Assembly (NCBI RefSeq): GCF_010183535.1
Contig: NC_071331.1
Coordinates: 9,486,001-9,550,000 of the forward strand
Source of the DNA: Caenorhabditis remanei
Taxonomy: Eukaryota; Nematoda; Chromadorea; Rhabditida; Rhabditidae
Direction of reading: 5' to 3'
DNA length: 64,000 nucleotides
This document shows, one piece after another, positions 32,880-43,583 of the stretch. The number at the start of each line of letters is the position of its first letter. Within the stretch, counting starts at the first letter, position 1. Position numbers and translations under genes: made by a program. The notes under the pieces are model-generated. The model was not told the origin of the DNA. It saw nothing but the letters and a program-made list of their open reading frames with translations, and searched no databases.

Positions 32880-33298
32880 GATTTTGTTGGTTCCCATTTA
32901 TACTTGTGTTCCTCTTCTTTCAATCTGGAAAAGGAACTCGATTTTCATAAATATACGATGGAAGACTTACTTTTTTCTCAAACTCTGGTAAGCAAGTTGT
33001 GGATGTGCAGTAATGGAAGAATGTTTTCTTCTCCTGCACAGACAACATTTCAAATTTTTCGATAAATTGAGATATATGGATCCTGAATCTGAAAACGAAA
33101 TGAGAAAGTGAGATTGCAAAGAGTTGGTAGATAACATACCGTTCCTCAGATCATCATGTCTTTGGGTCCCGTGGTTTTCCTCCTTCATTCCTTTCCAAAA
33201 GCTAGTCATTGGTATTTTCTTTTCTTTTTTCACTTCTTTCCAAACAAGTTGAAGGAGACGAACATCGGATTTTACCGTGAACAGAGTTGACTTGGTCT
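32880..33298 (-). pseudogene. SPK-domain pseudogene, unit A
   Basis: Exon II is 33140-33298 (T-K-S-T-L-F-T-V-K-S-D-V-R, ending near H-D-D-L-R-N), the intron is 33089-33139 (GTATG...TTTTCAG), and exon III is 32971-33088 (F-R-I-H-I-S-Q-F-I-E-K, ending F-E-K-K before GTAAG). Exon II ends one base short of the other units (AACG against AACCG), which shifts exon III out of frame. The exon IV equivalent after TTTTCCAG at about 32930 meets a stop within about 15 codons. Domain identity rests on the family pattern F-R-I-H...E-R...D-F-x-K-K plus exon IV of unit E. SPK domains occur in chromatin-associated nematode proteins, but their biochemical role is poorly known. Confidence 0.6.
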
Positions 33299-33368
33299 CT
33301 GAAAAATTACGATCTGTTTCAAATGCTAAAACTAAAATGTTTCAAATGCTCAAACTAAAAAAACTTAC

Positions 33369-33493
33369 TTCACTTCAAAGGCTGTTCCGTACAGTTGTCG
33401 TCTGAATTATCTTCTTTTCCTTTTTCGCATTTCGCCATGCTAGTTGAAGAAGTCTCACGTCCTCTTTTACAGTGAAAATGGGAGACTTCGACT
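33369..33493 (-). pseudogene. SPK exon II fragment, unit A2
   Basis: An exon II copy bounded by an acceptor TTTTTCAG and a GTAAG donor encodes S-K-S-P-I-F-T-V-K-E-D-V-R-L-L-Q-L-A-W, then diverges. It lacks the second half of the domain. Confidence 0.5.
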
Positions 33494-34148
33494 CTGAAAA
33501 ATTACGTTCTCGACAACTTTTAAACCTTTTAAAACTAACTCTTTGGCAGTATCATGTTGCAGAAGGTCCAATCGATATCTTCATATAATTCAAACCTTTA
33601 TGGAGAAATGCAAAAATTTTCGGTTTCAAAACTTTTACTTATAATAATTCATCCATTTGTTCGTACTTTTTTTTTTAATCCATTTATGATGAGGAACCAA
33701 ATAAAGTGAAGAACGGAGAAACCTTTAGTTTCTCAGAAAACATTTTCTCTTTGGATTTTTTGAATCCACAAACACCACGTGACTAGAAAAAATAAATTTG
33801 ATTTCTGGAAACTTCGGATCACGTGGAAAACTGATTGAAAATTGAAAATCAGATTCGAAAATTTTTTGCGTGAGGAGGTTTTTAAAATTATTTTTCAGAC
33901 TGGATTTCTATGTTTTCAAAGAAAAAAACTGAAAGTTAATGGGAGCAACACACTGCGCGAAGGTGTTTTTGAGAACTTCCAGAGGTTATAACTTTTTTCT
34001 GACTGATTTTCAGACATTTCTCCAAGAGGATTTTCTCTTTTTCACAAAGTCATGAAACGATTTATATTTAAACAAAATAAATTTGTTAAAACTTCTTCAC
34101 GCCCACAATCAGTGATTACTGTTTCTATGATAAAACTAAAAATCTTAC

Positions 34149-34273
34149 TTCACTTCGAAAGCTGTTCCAAAAAGTAGTCATTGGTATTATTTTCTTTCCT
34201 TTTTTCACTTCTTTCCAAACAAGTTGAAAGAGACGAACATCGGATTTTACCATGAACAGAGTTGACTTGGTCT
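34149..34273 (-). pseudogene. SPK exon II fragment, unit B
   Basis: Same structure as the preceding fragment. The upstream sequence (to about 34370) preserves a possible exon I reading Y-R-L-D-L-L-L-H-D-I-T-K-E-S. Confidence 0.5.
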
Positions 34274-34692
34274 CTGAAAAATTACGATCTCGACAAATTT
34301 TAAACCTTTTAAAACTGACTCTTTGGTTATATCATGTAGCAGAAGGTCTAGTCGATACCTGCAAATAATTTCAACCTTTATGGTAAAATCAAATAAATCT
34401 CTGTTTTAAAATTTTTACTTATAAAAAATATTGTGACGGCAGTAATCGAAGAATTTTTAAATCCATTATTGAGGAGGAAATGAATAAAGTCTAGAATGAT
34501 TAGAAACGTAGAAACTTTTAGTTTCTCCTAGAATATTTTCTTTCCAGAAATTTTGAAAGCCACTAACACCACGTTCAGCTTGTTGTATAGAAAAACTAAC
34601 TTTGTTTTCTGGAAACTTAGGGTCACGTTGAAAACTCATTGAAAATTGAAAATCAGATTTAAAATGTCTTGCTTGAGTAGTTTTGATAAATA

Positions 34693-35071
34693 CCGTAAAA
34701 ACTGTAATAGAAGCACCCCTTTATTTGAGGCACCCCTCTAATAGAGGCGCACCTAAAAAAGCGGTTTGAATAATAGTGGCGCACCCTCTAATAGAGGCGC
34801 CCCCTTATACGTTTCGAATATTTTTTCTGGTTTTCAGTCATTCTTTTTCAAAGTTCGTGAAAAACACAACTAAAACCCAACTTTTTCGTTCAAAATACTG
34901 CAAACTTGGGGATTTTCGTTTAATTTTGTCCGAGAAAGTGTTAGTTTGGTTGAAAATTGTTCACTTAAAAGTTGAAAAAATAATCGAACGAACAGGTTGA
35001 AAAATAGAGGCGCATCTGCGAACGGGGGTTGAAAAATAGAGGCGCATGCGCTTCTATTACAGTTTTTACGG
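34693..35071. mobile_element. Tc-type MITE with AATAGAGGCGC words
   Basis: Ends CCGTAAAAACTGTAATAGAAGC-like and exact inverse, flanked by TA (34691-34692, 35072-35073). The subterminal words AATAGAGGCGC recur four times. It interrupts a SPK-array unit. Non-coding. Confidence 0.85.
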
Positions 35072-35464
35072 TATCTCTAGAAAGAGACAGGAAAGTAATT
35101 GTGTGCTGTATTTTTTAAAGTCTGAATCGACTCAGAATTCTGGGGAAAAGAGAGCACCGTCTTTCTCGCAGCGCTCTTTGTCATCAAATTCAAGCATAGA
35201 AATTATTTTTCTCATTTTTCATTGATTTCTTCTTTATGTGTTACTCAAAAATTTTCACATTGAAAATTATTGGAAACAAAGTAATGCGAGAAGCATTTGC
35301 CTCCAAGCCTAGTGGAGTGCGTGTAGTTTCAGTATTCACCCACAGAACCCGTGACTTCCAATATGGAACAAATATTGATTGATAATTTTTTTCAAATAAT
35401 GACTTATTGTAAAAATAATCCTTGAAAAGAAAGATGAAAAAAAAGAAAAAAAAGAAAAATAGAA

Positions 35465-35535
35465 GTTGGAACCGAACTTGAGTGGAAATTTTCCAAAACG
35501 GAGGTGTCTACCGACTGAGCCAATTGAACACTTTC
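35465..35535 (-). pseudogene. tRNA-like relic
   Basis: The minus strand has TGGCTCAGTCGGTAGACACC (A-box/D-arm like) and, at tRNA spacing, AAGTTCGGTTCC (B-box like). The stems do not close. Type uncertain. Confidence 0.45.
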
Positions 35536-35954
35536 TATCTGCCGTGTTCAGTGATTTATAAAGAGGGCATGCTTCGGAGAGGAAAACGGGGAGGCACAGG
35601 CAAAATCCTGTGGTTAAGAATCAGAAAATAACTAGGATTTGACTGCGAATTACACCATGACAGATATCAATGAATCAGGTTTTGAAACTGGACTTGTAGG
35701 TTTTCGATGATTTCCTATTCGTATGATTAGTTTTCCAAGGCAGTATTTCCGACTTGAATGGTGTCTTTGTGAGAATTAATGAGAGCAGCGCGTTGGGAGA
35801 TGGTGTTTTTGACCACTTTGAGAGCTCATAACTTGTTTCTCGCTGATTTTCAGACCTACCTCCAAGACGATTTTCTCTTTTCCTCAAAATTCTGAGTCGA
35901 TTCATATAATAAAATCAAAACGTTTTTTTCACATCTCTACCTCCTTGATGATTA

Positions 35955-36022
35955 CTGTTTCAATGTTTTTTCATATACGATGGAACTTGACACCGACTCG
36001 ATACGTCTTGAGATTGTTTATT
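35955..36022 (+). ncRNA. Candidate 21U-RNA gene antisense to SPK exon IV
   Basis: Core CTGTTTCA at 35955-35962; CGAT with start 36002, spacing 40; RNA would begin UACGUCUUGA. The 21-nt body lies antisense in a SPK exon IV copy and matches the antisense of unit E exon IV (38886-38906) at 19 of 21 positions, including the whole 5' half. Confidence 0.55.
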
Positions 36023-36425
36023 CAATTATTAACTTGTGACCTTCTTCCTTTATTCTGAAGGACGAACTAGATTCTCTTAAAGATATGATGGAAAACTTAC
36101 TTCTTTTCAAAATCTGGAGAGAAAGTTGTAGACGTACAATATATGAAGAGTACACGCTCTACCGCAGAAAGCATTTTCATTTTCTCGATGAATGGAGCCA
36201 CGTGGATCCGGAATCTGAAAACGAAATGAGAAAGTGAGATAGCAGAGAGTTGGTAGATAACATACCGGTTTTTCAGATTATCATGAATTGTCTCCCAATT
36301 GTTTTCCGTTTTCACGCGTCTCCAGAAAATTGTCATCTGGAGTATCTTCTTTAGAAACGGAGAAACTTTTAGTTTCTCCGAAAATATTTTCTTTTCGGAT
36401 TTTTTTGAATCCACACATACGACGT
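35985..36425 (-). pseudogene. SPK-domain pseudogene, unit D
   Basis: It has the 3' part of exon II (M-T-I-F-W-R-R-V-K...H-D-N-L-K-N-R), a 47-bp-class intron GTATG...TTTTCAG, an intact exon III (about 36103-36216: F-R-I-H-V-A-P-F-I-E-K, ending F-E-K-K) and an exon IV start after TTCAG at about 36058 that stops after about 11 codons (TGA). The 5' half of exon II is replaced by the GAGAAACTTTTAG upstream block, so the unit is a deletion hybrid. Confidence 0.6.
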
Positions 36426-36837
36426 GTCTAGAAAAACGAATTTTGTTTTCTGGAATCTTCGGGTCACGTTGAAAACAGAATGAAAAATGGTTTAAAAAAA
36501 TTCTTTTTCAAACCGGATTTCTATGTTTTCAAAGAGAAAAAAACTGAAAGTTAATGGGAGCAACATACTGAGATAGGATGTTTTTGAGAACTTCCAGAGG
36601 TCGTAACTTTTTTTCTGACTGATTTCCAGACCTACCTTCAAGAAAATGTTTAATTTTCCCCGAAATTTTGAGTCGATTCATATTTTAAAAAACGACACCT
36701 TTTTTCCACTTTAATCATTGTTTCAATGTTATTACTAATGAAATGCTTCTTCTCGATTAGCCGATATTGTGGTTTTCTTCTTAAACTTCTTTACGCCCAC
36801 AATCAGTGATTACCGTTTCAATGCTAAAATTAAAAAC

Positions 36838-36960
36838 TTACTTTGAAAGTTGTTCCAGAAGCTTGTTATCCGGATTTTCTTTTCCTTTTTCGCTTTTCCG
36901 ATGCTAGTTGAAGAAGCCATATCACGTAGCAGAAGGTCCAATCGATGTCTTCAAATAATT
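36838..36960 (-). pseudogene. SPK fragment, unit D2
   Basis: Short remnant joining the end of an exon II-like piece to exon I-like sequence (R-L-D-L-L-L type, GATATGGCTTC junction). Most of the domain is deleted. Confidence 0.4.
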
Positions 36961-37168
36961 CAAGCTTTTACGGTAAAATCAAGAAAGTTAATGGGAAAAT
37001 AGAGCAAGAGGGTGTTTTTGAAGCACTTTGAGGGTCCATAACTTGTTTCTGACTGATTTTCAGAACTACCTCCAAGAGGATTTTCTTTTTTTCTCAAAAT
37101 TCTGAGTCGATTCATACTAAAAAAACAATAACTTTTGTTTTGTTTTTCTACCTTTTAACCGGTGATTT

Positions 37169-37237
37169 CTGTTTCACTGTAATGTTATAGTGACATCAAG
37201 AAACTCAGAAACCCGATTTCGACACTTTTGTTGACCC
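37169..37237 (+). ncRNA. Candidate 21U-RNA gene in SPK array
   Basis: Core CTGTTTCA at 37169-37176; CGAT with start 37217, spacing 41; RNA would begin UUUCGACACU. Confidence 0.5.
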
Positions 37238-37579
37238 TTTCGATGTGGAGACGTGTCGACTTGCCTCTTCGTATCACTGGTATCTGAAATGAGAAGATCG
37301 TTGATGACGTGTATGTACTTTTTCCTGGAAATCAGATGATTTTTCTCGAATTCCCGATCAAAACTACTTCACCAAAGAAGAATTTCTATCCGGTTGGGCC
37401 TAGGCAGACCAGCGTGCCACTCTCTCAATTCATACATTTCTTCCCAAAAAAGGGAGTCCTAGTGGTTCACAAAGTGAATAACTCTAGTTGAGAGTAGTTC
37501 AATTTTTGATTCGATGTTCTAATTTTGTTTCTGTTATTCTTAAAATCGTGATCTTATAAACAATGATACTCTATTTTTT

Positions 37580-38720
37580 CTATCGCAAAAAAGAAAACAA
37601 AAGAATAAGAAGCGAAAAGGTTCGAACTCGGAAGGCACAGGTGAATCGCGACTCATGAATAATCATACGCTTACAAGTAATTGGGAAATCACTCACATGT
37701 CGCGAAAATGGAAGACTTGTAATACGCGTGATCGCGAAAATATACACATCCATGAATAATTGACGAAATATTGGACAATCGCGAAAAGTATGATAAGTAA
37801 TTGGTAAATCGCGAAAATGTGGGCGAGACATATTTTCCAAGTCTTTTTTCTTTATTTTCATCTGTTTTTCCTATTTTTACCACTCCCTGTAAAACCACCT
37901 CTCAATGTGACAACCTAAAAAAACTAAAAACTGCTTGGACAATCAACAAGAAGAGGTTTGTCTGAAATCACATTGAGAGTCTAATGATAAATGGAGACAT
38001 ATTTTCAGATTTGGATAGGACAGTATAGGATGGTAATTCAAACAAACTCGGAAAAATACCGTCGGAAATGGACTCACAATGCGACCAGAGGATCAAGAAG
38101 AACGACTAAGCTTCTTCGGCTTGTAAGCTGAGAATATATGGAAATATCTTTAGGTAATATAAAAAAACTTTTTGTTAAAAGTACTTATTGCTATTTTTTT
38201 AGTATCCCCTTAACCCCATGAACAACACCAGCGACGGCCACGAATCAAGGAAGCTGTTTGGAGAGGAGCTGCATCTTCGAAAAGGAGGCGAAGCTCATGA
38301 GGACGAAAATAATTTATTACTGACTTTACTGTGTATAATTTGAATCATCCTTCCCCTTCTTATGTTACCCATTGTATTTTCTTATTTTATTCATTTTTTC
38401 CATAAAATATTGTTCTCAAATCCAGCGAATTCAAATAATTTTCGCGATAGGTGAATAATTACCGATCGCGATTACACAAATATCATACGATTTTAGTCGC
38501 GATTTGCGAGCAATATGTGAATAATTCGTCAATATTCGCGATTTACAAATTACACACCAATAATAGATATCATCGCTTGTACGTATCGGGACAAGTTCGC
38601 GAACAATATTTGACAAATTACACGCTTGCCGCGATTCACCTGTGGGAGCATATCCAAAAGCAAAACTGTTAGCCACTAGGCCAAACCTCCACGCGCGTAC
38701 AGGGAGTGGAAGGGGAGATA
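37580..38720. mobile_element. Inverted-repeat element rich in TCGCGA
   Basis: The word CACAGGTGAATCGCG near 37640 recurs inverted as CGCGATTCACCTGTG near 38630. Both flanking zones carry many TCGCGA/TTCGCGA words. ACTCCCTGTA (about 37882) and TACAGGGAGT (about 38699) form another inverted pair. Between them, 38050-38310 contains two exon-like pieces with GTAAGC and TTTTTAG junctions encoding Arg/Lys-rich text. Borders and class are unresolved. Confidence 0.45.
38630..38695 (-). pseudogene. tRNA-like segment at element end
   Basis: The minus strand reads GGTTTGGCCTAGTGGCTAAC (A-box like) and then GGTGAATCGC (weak B box). The left end of the same element (about 37617-37625) has GTTCGAAC. Confidence 0.35.
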
Positions 38721-38820
38721 AGAAAGAGAGGTGTCACGCAAAGAGATCAATTGTCACGGGGGGAAAAAAGGGACTGTTCGGAGTGAAAGTGCGAATCCAA
38801 AATGAATCAAGTATTCGAAC

Positions 38821-39420
38821 TCACCGTTGTTTCTTGTGTTTTCCTTCTAGATGGATTGTTTCATCATAAGACAAAAAATATTCGATACGTCTTGAGCTTG
38901 TTTTTTCAAGTCTTAACTTGTGACCTTCTCCCTTTATTCTGAAAAACGAACTAGATTCTCTTAAGGATATGATGGAAAACTTACTTCTTTTCAAAATCTG
39001 GAGAGCAAGTTGTAGACGTGCAATGTACGAAGAGTGCACGTTCTTCCACAGTCAGCATTTCCATCTTCTCGATGAATGGAGATATTAGGATCCGGAATCT
39101 GAAAACGAAATGAGAAATTGAGATAGCAGAGAGTTGGTAGATAACATACCGGTTTTTCAGATTGTCGTGAGTCGGCATCCAGTTGTTTTCTGCCTTCATT
39201 TTTCTCCAAAAGGAAGTCATTGGTATTATTTTCTTTTCCTTTTTCACTTCTCTTCAAGCCAATTGCATCAATCTCACATCTGATTTCACCGTGAACAGAG
39301 GAGACTTCGTTTCTGAAAAATTACGATCTCGACAAATTTTAAACCTTTTAAAACTGACTGTGTGGCAACAGCAAGAAGCAGCAATCCCAATCTATTCCTT
39401 CATCCCATTGTTGATATTTT
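38821..39420 (-). pseudogene. SPK-domain pseudogene, unit E (most complete)
   Basis: Exon II 39150-39312, intron 39099-39149, exon III 38985-39098 (F-R-I-L-I-S-P-F-I-E-K...V-E-E-R-A-L-F, ending D-F-E-K-K), intron 38939-38984, exon IV 38824-38938 (I-K-G-E-G-H-K...R-R-I-E-Y-F...L-E-G-K-H). Exon IV ends either at a GTGAGT donor or at TGA 38821-38823. The R-I-x-Y...L-E-G-x-H ending is the signature of the SPK domain C-terminus. Exon II has a TGA where related units have TGG (L-A-W), and exon I (about 39345-39420) is frameshifted. The unit is therefore dead as it stands, though all domain exons are present. Confidence 0.68.
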
Positions 39421-39893
39421 GATCAATCCATTTGGAAATGTATATAGTAAAGAATAATTAGAAACGGAGGAACTACTTTAGTTCCTCCTAGAAAATTTAC
39501 TCTTTTTAGTTTTTTGAAAGCCACAAACGCCACGTGTTTCGAAAAACCAAATTTGTTTTCTGGAAGCTTAGGGTCACGTTGAAAACTCATTGAAAATTGA
39601 AATTTGGATTGGAATTGTTTCTTGCGTGTGATTGTTTTATTTTTATTTTTCAGACTACATTCTCAATTTTCGCAATGCTTATGAAGAAAAAAAGAAAACA
39701 TAATTAGAGCGGAAATGAATGAATAAAGAACACTGTGAGAGGGTGTTTTTGAGAACTTTGAGAGATCATAACTTGTTTCAGACTGATTTTCCGACCTACC
39801 TCCAAGAGGATTTTCTTTTCTACTCAAAATTCTGAGTCGATTCATATTAAAACTCATCACTTTTCTTTTACATCTCTACCTCTTTGGTGATTA

Positions 39894-39961
39894 CTGTTTC
39901 AATGTTCTTTCATAAAGACACAATGGAAAACTCACCTTAGTTCGTATGATAAGAATTATTC
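39894..39961 (+). ncRNA. Candidate 21U-RNA gene in SPK array
   Basis: Core CTGTTTCA at 39894-39901; TAGT with start 39941, spacing 40; RNA would begin UUCGUAUGAU. It is paralogous to the locus at 32803: same flank, related body. Confidence 0.55.
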
Positions 39962-40285
39962 GATTCTTCTGGATTTCGTTAGTTCCCATTTATACTTGGT
40001 GTCCCTACAGGTTGTCACGTCTTGGGGTCCCGTTGTTTTCCTCCTTCATTCTTCTCCAAAAGGAAGTCATATGGAGTATCTTCTTTTCCTTTTTCACTTC
40101 TCTCCAAGCTAGCTGCATAATGCGTACATCTGATTTTACCGTGAATAGAGGAGACTTTGTTTCTGAAAAATTACGATCTCGACAAATTTTAAACCTTTTA
40201 GAACTGACTCTTTGGCAACAACATGAATCAGCAATCCCAATCAATTCCTTCATCCATTTGTTCGTATTTATTTAGATCCATTATA
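39935..40285 (-). pseudogene. SPK-domain pseudogene, unit F
   Basis: Exon I starts M-D-L-N-K-Y-E-Q-M-D-E-G-I-D at about 40276 and then hits a stop. Exon II is intact (T-K-S-P-L-F-T-V-K-S-D-V-R-I-M-Q-L-A-W-R to R-D-N-L). Exon III is deleted and the sequence joins directly to an exon IV-like piece. Confidence 0.55.
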
Positions 40286-40574
40286 GGAGGAAAAGAATAA
40301 AGTCAAGAATGATTAGAAAAAGAGAAACTTTTAGTTTCTTCGAAAGTATTTCTTTTTTTTGCTTAGTTTCACAAGTGAAACAAAGAAATCGTGACTGTTT
40401 CTCATTTGACATTTTTGATTGCTGAGTTCTGCTTATTATTCTCTTGATTATAAATTGCAAAAAAAGCTGATGCTAAAACCAAAGAGTTTATACATAAGTC
40501 CCATCGAAAATCAAGACGATTTCAAAATCAAAAAATATGAAGTAGACAAACAAAATGCTTGGTTGTTTTTTTTT

Positions 40575-40641
40575 CTGTTTCAATAATCACATTTTTGGTG
40601 GTGATTATTTTCAGCAATACTGCTTTGCGGGCAATGAGTTT
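40575..40641 (+). ncRNA. Candidate 21U-RNA gene
   Basis: Core CTGTTTCA at 40575-40582; TACT with start 40621, spacing 39; RNA would begin UGCUUUGCGG. Confidence 0.6.
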
Positions 40642-41179
40642 CAATTTGGTGTTTGGCAGAATTTTTTGATTAATCGTCAATTTGAACAATATTTTGCCAA
40701 TTTTTTCACTCAGTTTAAGCAAATATAAAAGTAAGCTTTCCTACTTATCAATTTCTTGCAATAGTGGAAATTTTCAAAAAAAAGCTAATGAAAAATCACA
40801 TGCTTGTTATTAAACAAACTACAAAAAACAACATGTGGTTCCAAAAAAAATGTTCCACTCGAAAATTAATTCAATCCGCATATCTACCAAGACAACGCAA
40901 AATATATTCCACATGTTAGCGAGTGCCAAAGCACATTTTTCAATGTCTCGAGCTAACAAGGCGCAGACACAAAGACACGCGAAATAGTATGGCATTCGGA
41001 AGAGACGCAGCGACACAGAATACGATGCCATCAACTTATTGAGCCCCCTCCCCCTTTCCCGTGAGGAAAAGAGAGAGGGGGGACTCTACTGCTCAGTCTC
41101 TTCTGTTTTCCGTGCTCTTTACATTTCAATGTGCTCATTTTGTTCTCTCTCTCTTTCTATCTTTCTTTCTCCCCAGTTG

Positions 41180-41376
41180 GACTCGTAAAATGGAAAATGA
41201 TGGGCGTGGCTTATTGGCCCTTCTCTCTGTCTATACAACACGTTTTTTGGTTGAAAGAGCCCGACTGGGTTTTGTTTCTTTTTGGTCTTTTTGGTCTATT
41301 TTCAGTTGCGTTAGAGCAGTTTTACCTTTACTTTTTTCTGTTGGAGAAATTAACTTACAAAGAGAAGTCGCTTTGA
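41180..41376 (+). CDS. Possible membrane-protein exon
   Basis: After a good acceptor TTTCTCCCCAG (to 41176), one frame is open to a TGA near 41376 and encodes an aromatic-rich hydrophobic stretch (V-K-W-K-M-M-G-V-A-Y-W-P-F, then W-V-L-F-L-F-G-L-F-G-L-F) that would form one or two membrane helices. A second frame is also open across the region, so coding status is doubtful. No upstream exon was found. Confidence 0.25.
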
Positions 41377-41777
41377 AATTTAGACTCGGATTGTTTTCTA
41401 AATGCTTTTACTGAAACAAAATAAAATATCGTTTTCTGGAAATTTTTACTGTTTTATTTCATTCTTAATTCCTAAATCAACATTTTTCGAATGTTCCATT
41501 TATTTTGAGTTCCTTTAAAATTTATTTTCAAAGTCCATTTTCGTCTTACTTTCTTGAAATCTCAAAAATAGCATCTCCCATGACCTTCTTGTTGTTTAAT
41601 AGCGGTTTCTCATACATCTTACCAAAATTGACTCAAATTTTTGTACTTAAAATACGACGTGAAAAAAACCAATTATCAAACGAATCAAAACACAAGAAAA
41701 ATCATCAGTAGTCGAAACTGTAACAAATTATTTCACGCCAATGTGTAGTCTTATTTTCCATAAGTTTCTATACTTAT

Positions 41778-41844
41778 CTGTTTCAGTTTCCGGATATGTC
41801 TGAAAACAAATAACTGATAATAATAAGTCCTCAAGTTCGCTAGA
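41778..41844 (+). ncRNA. Candidate 21U-RNA gene, tandem copy 1
   Basis: Core CTGTTTCA at 41778-41785; TAAT with start 41824, spacing 39; RNA would begin UAAGUCCUCA. Confidence 0.62.
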
Positions 41845-42443
41845 ATCTGAGTAAATAGTATAATAGATCAAATATCTGTTCATATCAGGAATCTGAACCG
41901 GTAGATGAAAAACCGAGGTGAAGATTTTGTGGACAAAATTTCAGCTTGACATTGATTTTATATTCTATTCTTAGTAGTGTCGGAACAGATTTCCTTTATT
42001 TTCTTTATTTGAGAACATTACCGTTCAGATGTCAATTGATATTTAGGGTAGGATTGTTTTCTAAATGCTTATACTGAAACAAAAACCTTTTTGCAAATTT
42101 TTACTGCTTTAGTTTCTTCTTGATATCTTTTTCACATATTTGAAAATGTTCAGTTTAGAAAATTTCTGTTGAAAGCCCAAAGTGTCAACTTTTGCCGTAC
42201 TTGCATACTTTTTTTTCAGAAATCTTAAAATAGTGTATCCCAAGGCCTCCCAGTTGTTCAATAGCGTGTTCTGTTACATCTTACTAAATAAACTTAATTA
42301 TAATTTTGTATTTCAAATGAATTGAAAAAATATTCAATAAACAAATGATTCAAACCACAAGAATGATAAATTGTCGAAACTGTAACAAATTATTTCTCCT
42401 CAATTCTATGTAGGTCTTATTTTCAACATTTATCTGTATTTAT

Positions 42444-42510
42444 CTGTTTCACTTTCTGGATTTGTCGGAAAATAAATAACTGAAAATAATACTCTCGATC
42501 ATGACAGAAT
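42444..42510 (+). ncRNA. Candidate 21U-RNA gene, tandem copy 2
   Basis: Core CTGTTTCA at 42444-42451; TAAT with start 42490, spacing 39; RNA would begin UACUCUCGAU. Core, start signal and spacing equal those of copy 1, but the body differs. Confidence 0.62.
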
Positions 42511-42900
42511 CTCAGTAACCAGTAAAATAGAAAAAATATCAGTTCATTAACGGTAGATGAAAAACCGAGGTGCAGATTTTGTGGACTTAATCATAATGAT
42601 CCTGAATTCAATTGAACGAAAAGTGCCTTTCTTGTGATAACTTTCTCAAAGTGAAGTTCCAGTGAAAAACTTTTCCTGTGCCATTTCGAACATTTTAGTA
42701 GTTTTTATTGAAAAATGGTTCTTCTTTATGATCGAAAAGTTCTTCTTTATGATCGAACAAAACAAATTTTTACAGTTTTCAAAAGTTGTTCTGTGTCGAA
42801 AAATAAAAATAATATTAATGAGATCTCTCTCTCTAAATATGATGTGTTTTTTGCTAAAAGCGTGCTACTGTCTTTTTAAACACTAAAAACTTGTTTTTTT

Positions 42901-42966
42901 CTGTTTCAATCATTCCAGAATTCTAGTTTGACATTGATTTCATAATCGAGTCCAGAACGACTGGTC
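42901..42966 (+). ncRNA. Candidate 21U-RNA gene
   Basis: Core CTGTTTCA at 42901-42908; TAAT with start 42946, spacing 38; RNA would begin UCGAGUCCAG. Confidence 0.6.
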
Positions 42967-43008
42967 CAATAGTGTTCGATAGAGCGCACTTGCGATTTCA
43001 AATTACTT

Positions 43009-43076
43009 CAGTTTCATGAAGGCTCCTAGTACTAACCACAATTTTCTCCGTTTATTTCTATCTCATCGTCTTCTTT
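43009..43076 (+). ncRNA. Candidate 21U-RNA gene, variant core
   Basis: Core CAGTTTCA at 43009-43016; TATT with start 43056, spacing 40. Confidence 0.42.
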
Positions 43077-43583
43077 TCCGAGTTTTCCGAGTCCAATGTT
43101 TCCAACTCTACGAGCCACATCACTTGAAAAACTGAGTTCCCTTCTCTCTCTTTTTTTTTGCAGCATCATAATTTATTCGGCTGTCAAAAAATATATAGAC
43201 ATGCCATCTCGATTTTCTTTCTTTTTTCTTCATCCTTTTTTCAAAAAAAAAAGAAAAATTGAGTGACGTGAAGAGAAAAAAGGAGATATAGACATGATGT
43301 GCGTTTCTTTTCTTTTCGATTTCCTTTTTTCTTAATCTAGATGAATTTGGAGTTTTTGACGGAAGGATTTATGTAGGTGAGGGTGGGAATCCGGATGTGA
43401 GAATTATGTGTCGGTGAGCAATCGGAAATGTAATCTTTGGGAAGGTGGGGGAGAGAAAGAGATCTTTGAGAGGAAATCAGAAACTTTTTGAGATACATTT
43501 TGAGATATATTCCATTTATCAGTAAACGATTGAAACTCATTTTGAATTATTGTTAGTGTGAAATGGTGATGTTTGATAAAAAG

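Larger units (their letters stand above)
32297..40330 (-). repeat. Tandem array of decayed SPK-domain gene units
   Basis: At least six diverged units repeat on the minus strand. The order is an upstream block with CACGTG and GAGAAACTAAAAG words, exon I (starting M-D-L-x-K-Y-x-Q-M-D-E-G-I-D), exon II, exon III and exon IV of an SPK domain, then a 3' block starting M-N-R-L-R-I-L. Each inspected unit is truncated, frameshifted or stopped. Plus-strand CTGTTTCA cores with valid YRNT signals lie inside several units, antisense to the genes. A TA-flanked MITE and a TCGCGA-rich element interrupt the array. Confidence 0.7.
41390..42600. repeat. Local tandem duplication with two 21U loci
   Basis: 41390-42040 and 42045-42600 are diverged copies. 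Shared words include GGATTGTTTTCTAAATGCTT, GAAACTGTAACAAATTATTTC and GTAGATGAAAAACCGAGGTG. Each copy has one CTGTTTCA plus TAAT 39 nt on. Confidence 0.8.

Noticed and set aside
37309..37491. 60-codon plus-strand frame (V-Y-V-L-F-P-G-N-Q...)
   Set aside because: Reads protein-like, but it begins at GTG, has a stop just upstream and no acceptor; could be an exon relic, not supported enough to list.
38041..38310. Host gene exons with GTAAGC and TTTTTAG junctions
   Set aside because: Frames carry stops at the join in all phases examined and the segment lies inside a repeat element.
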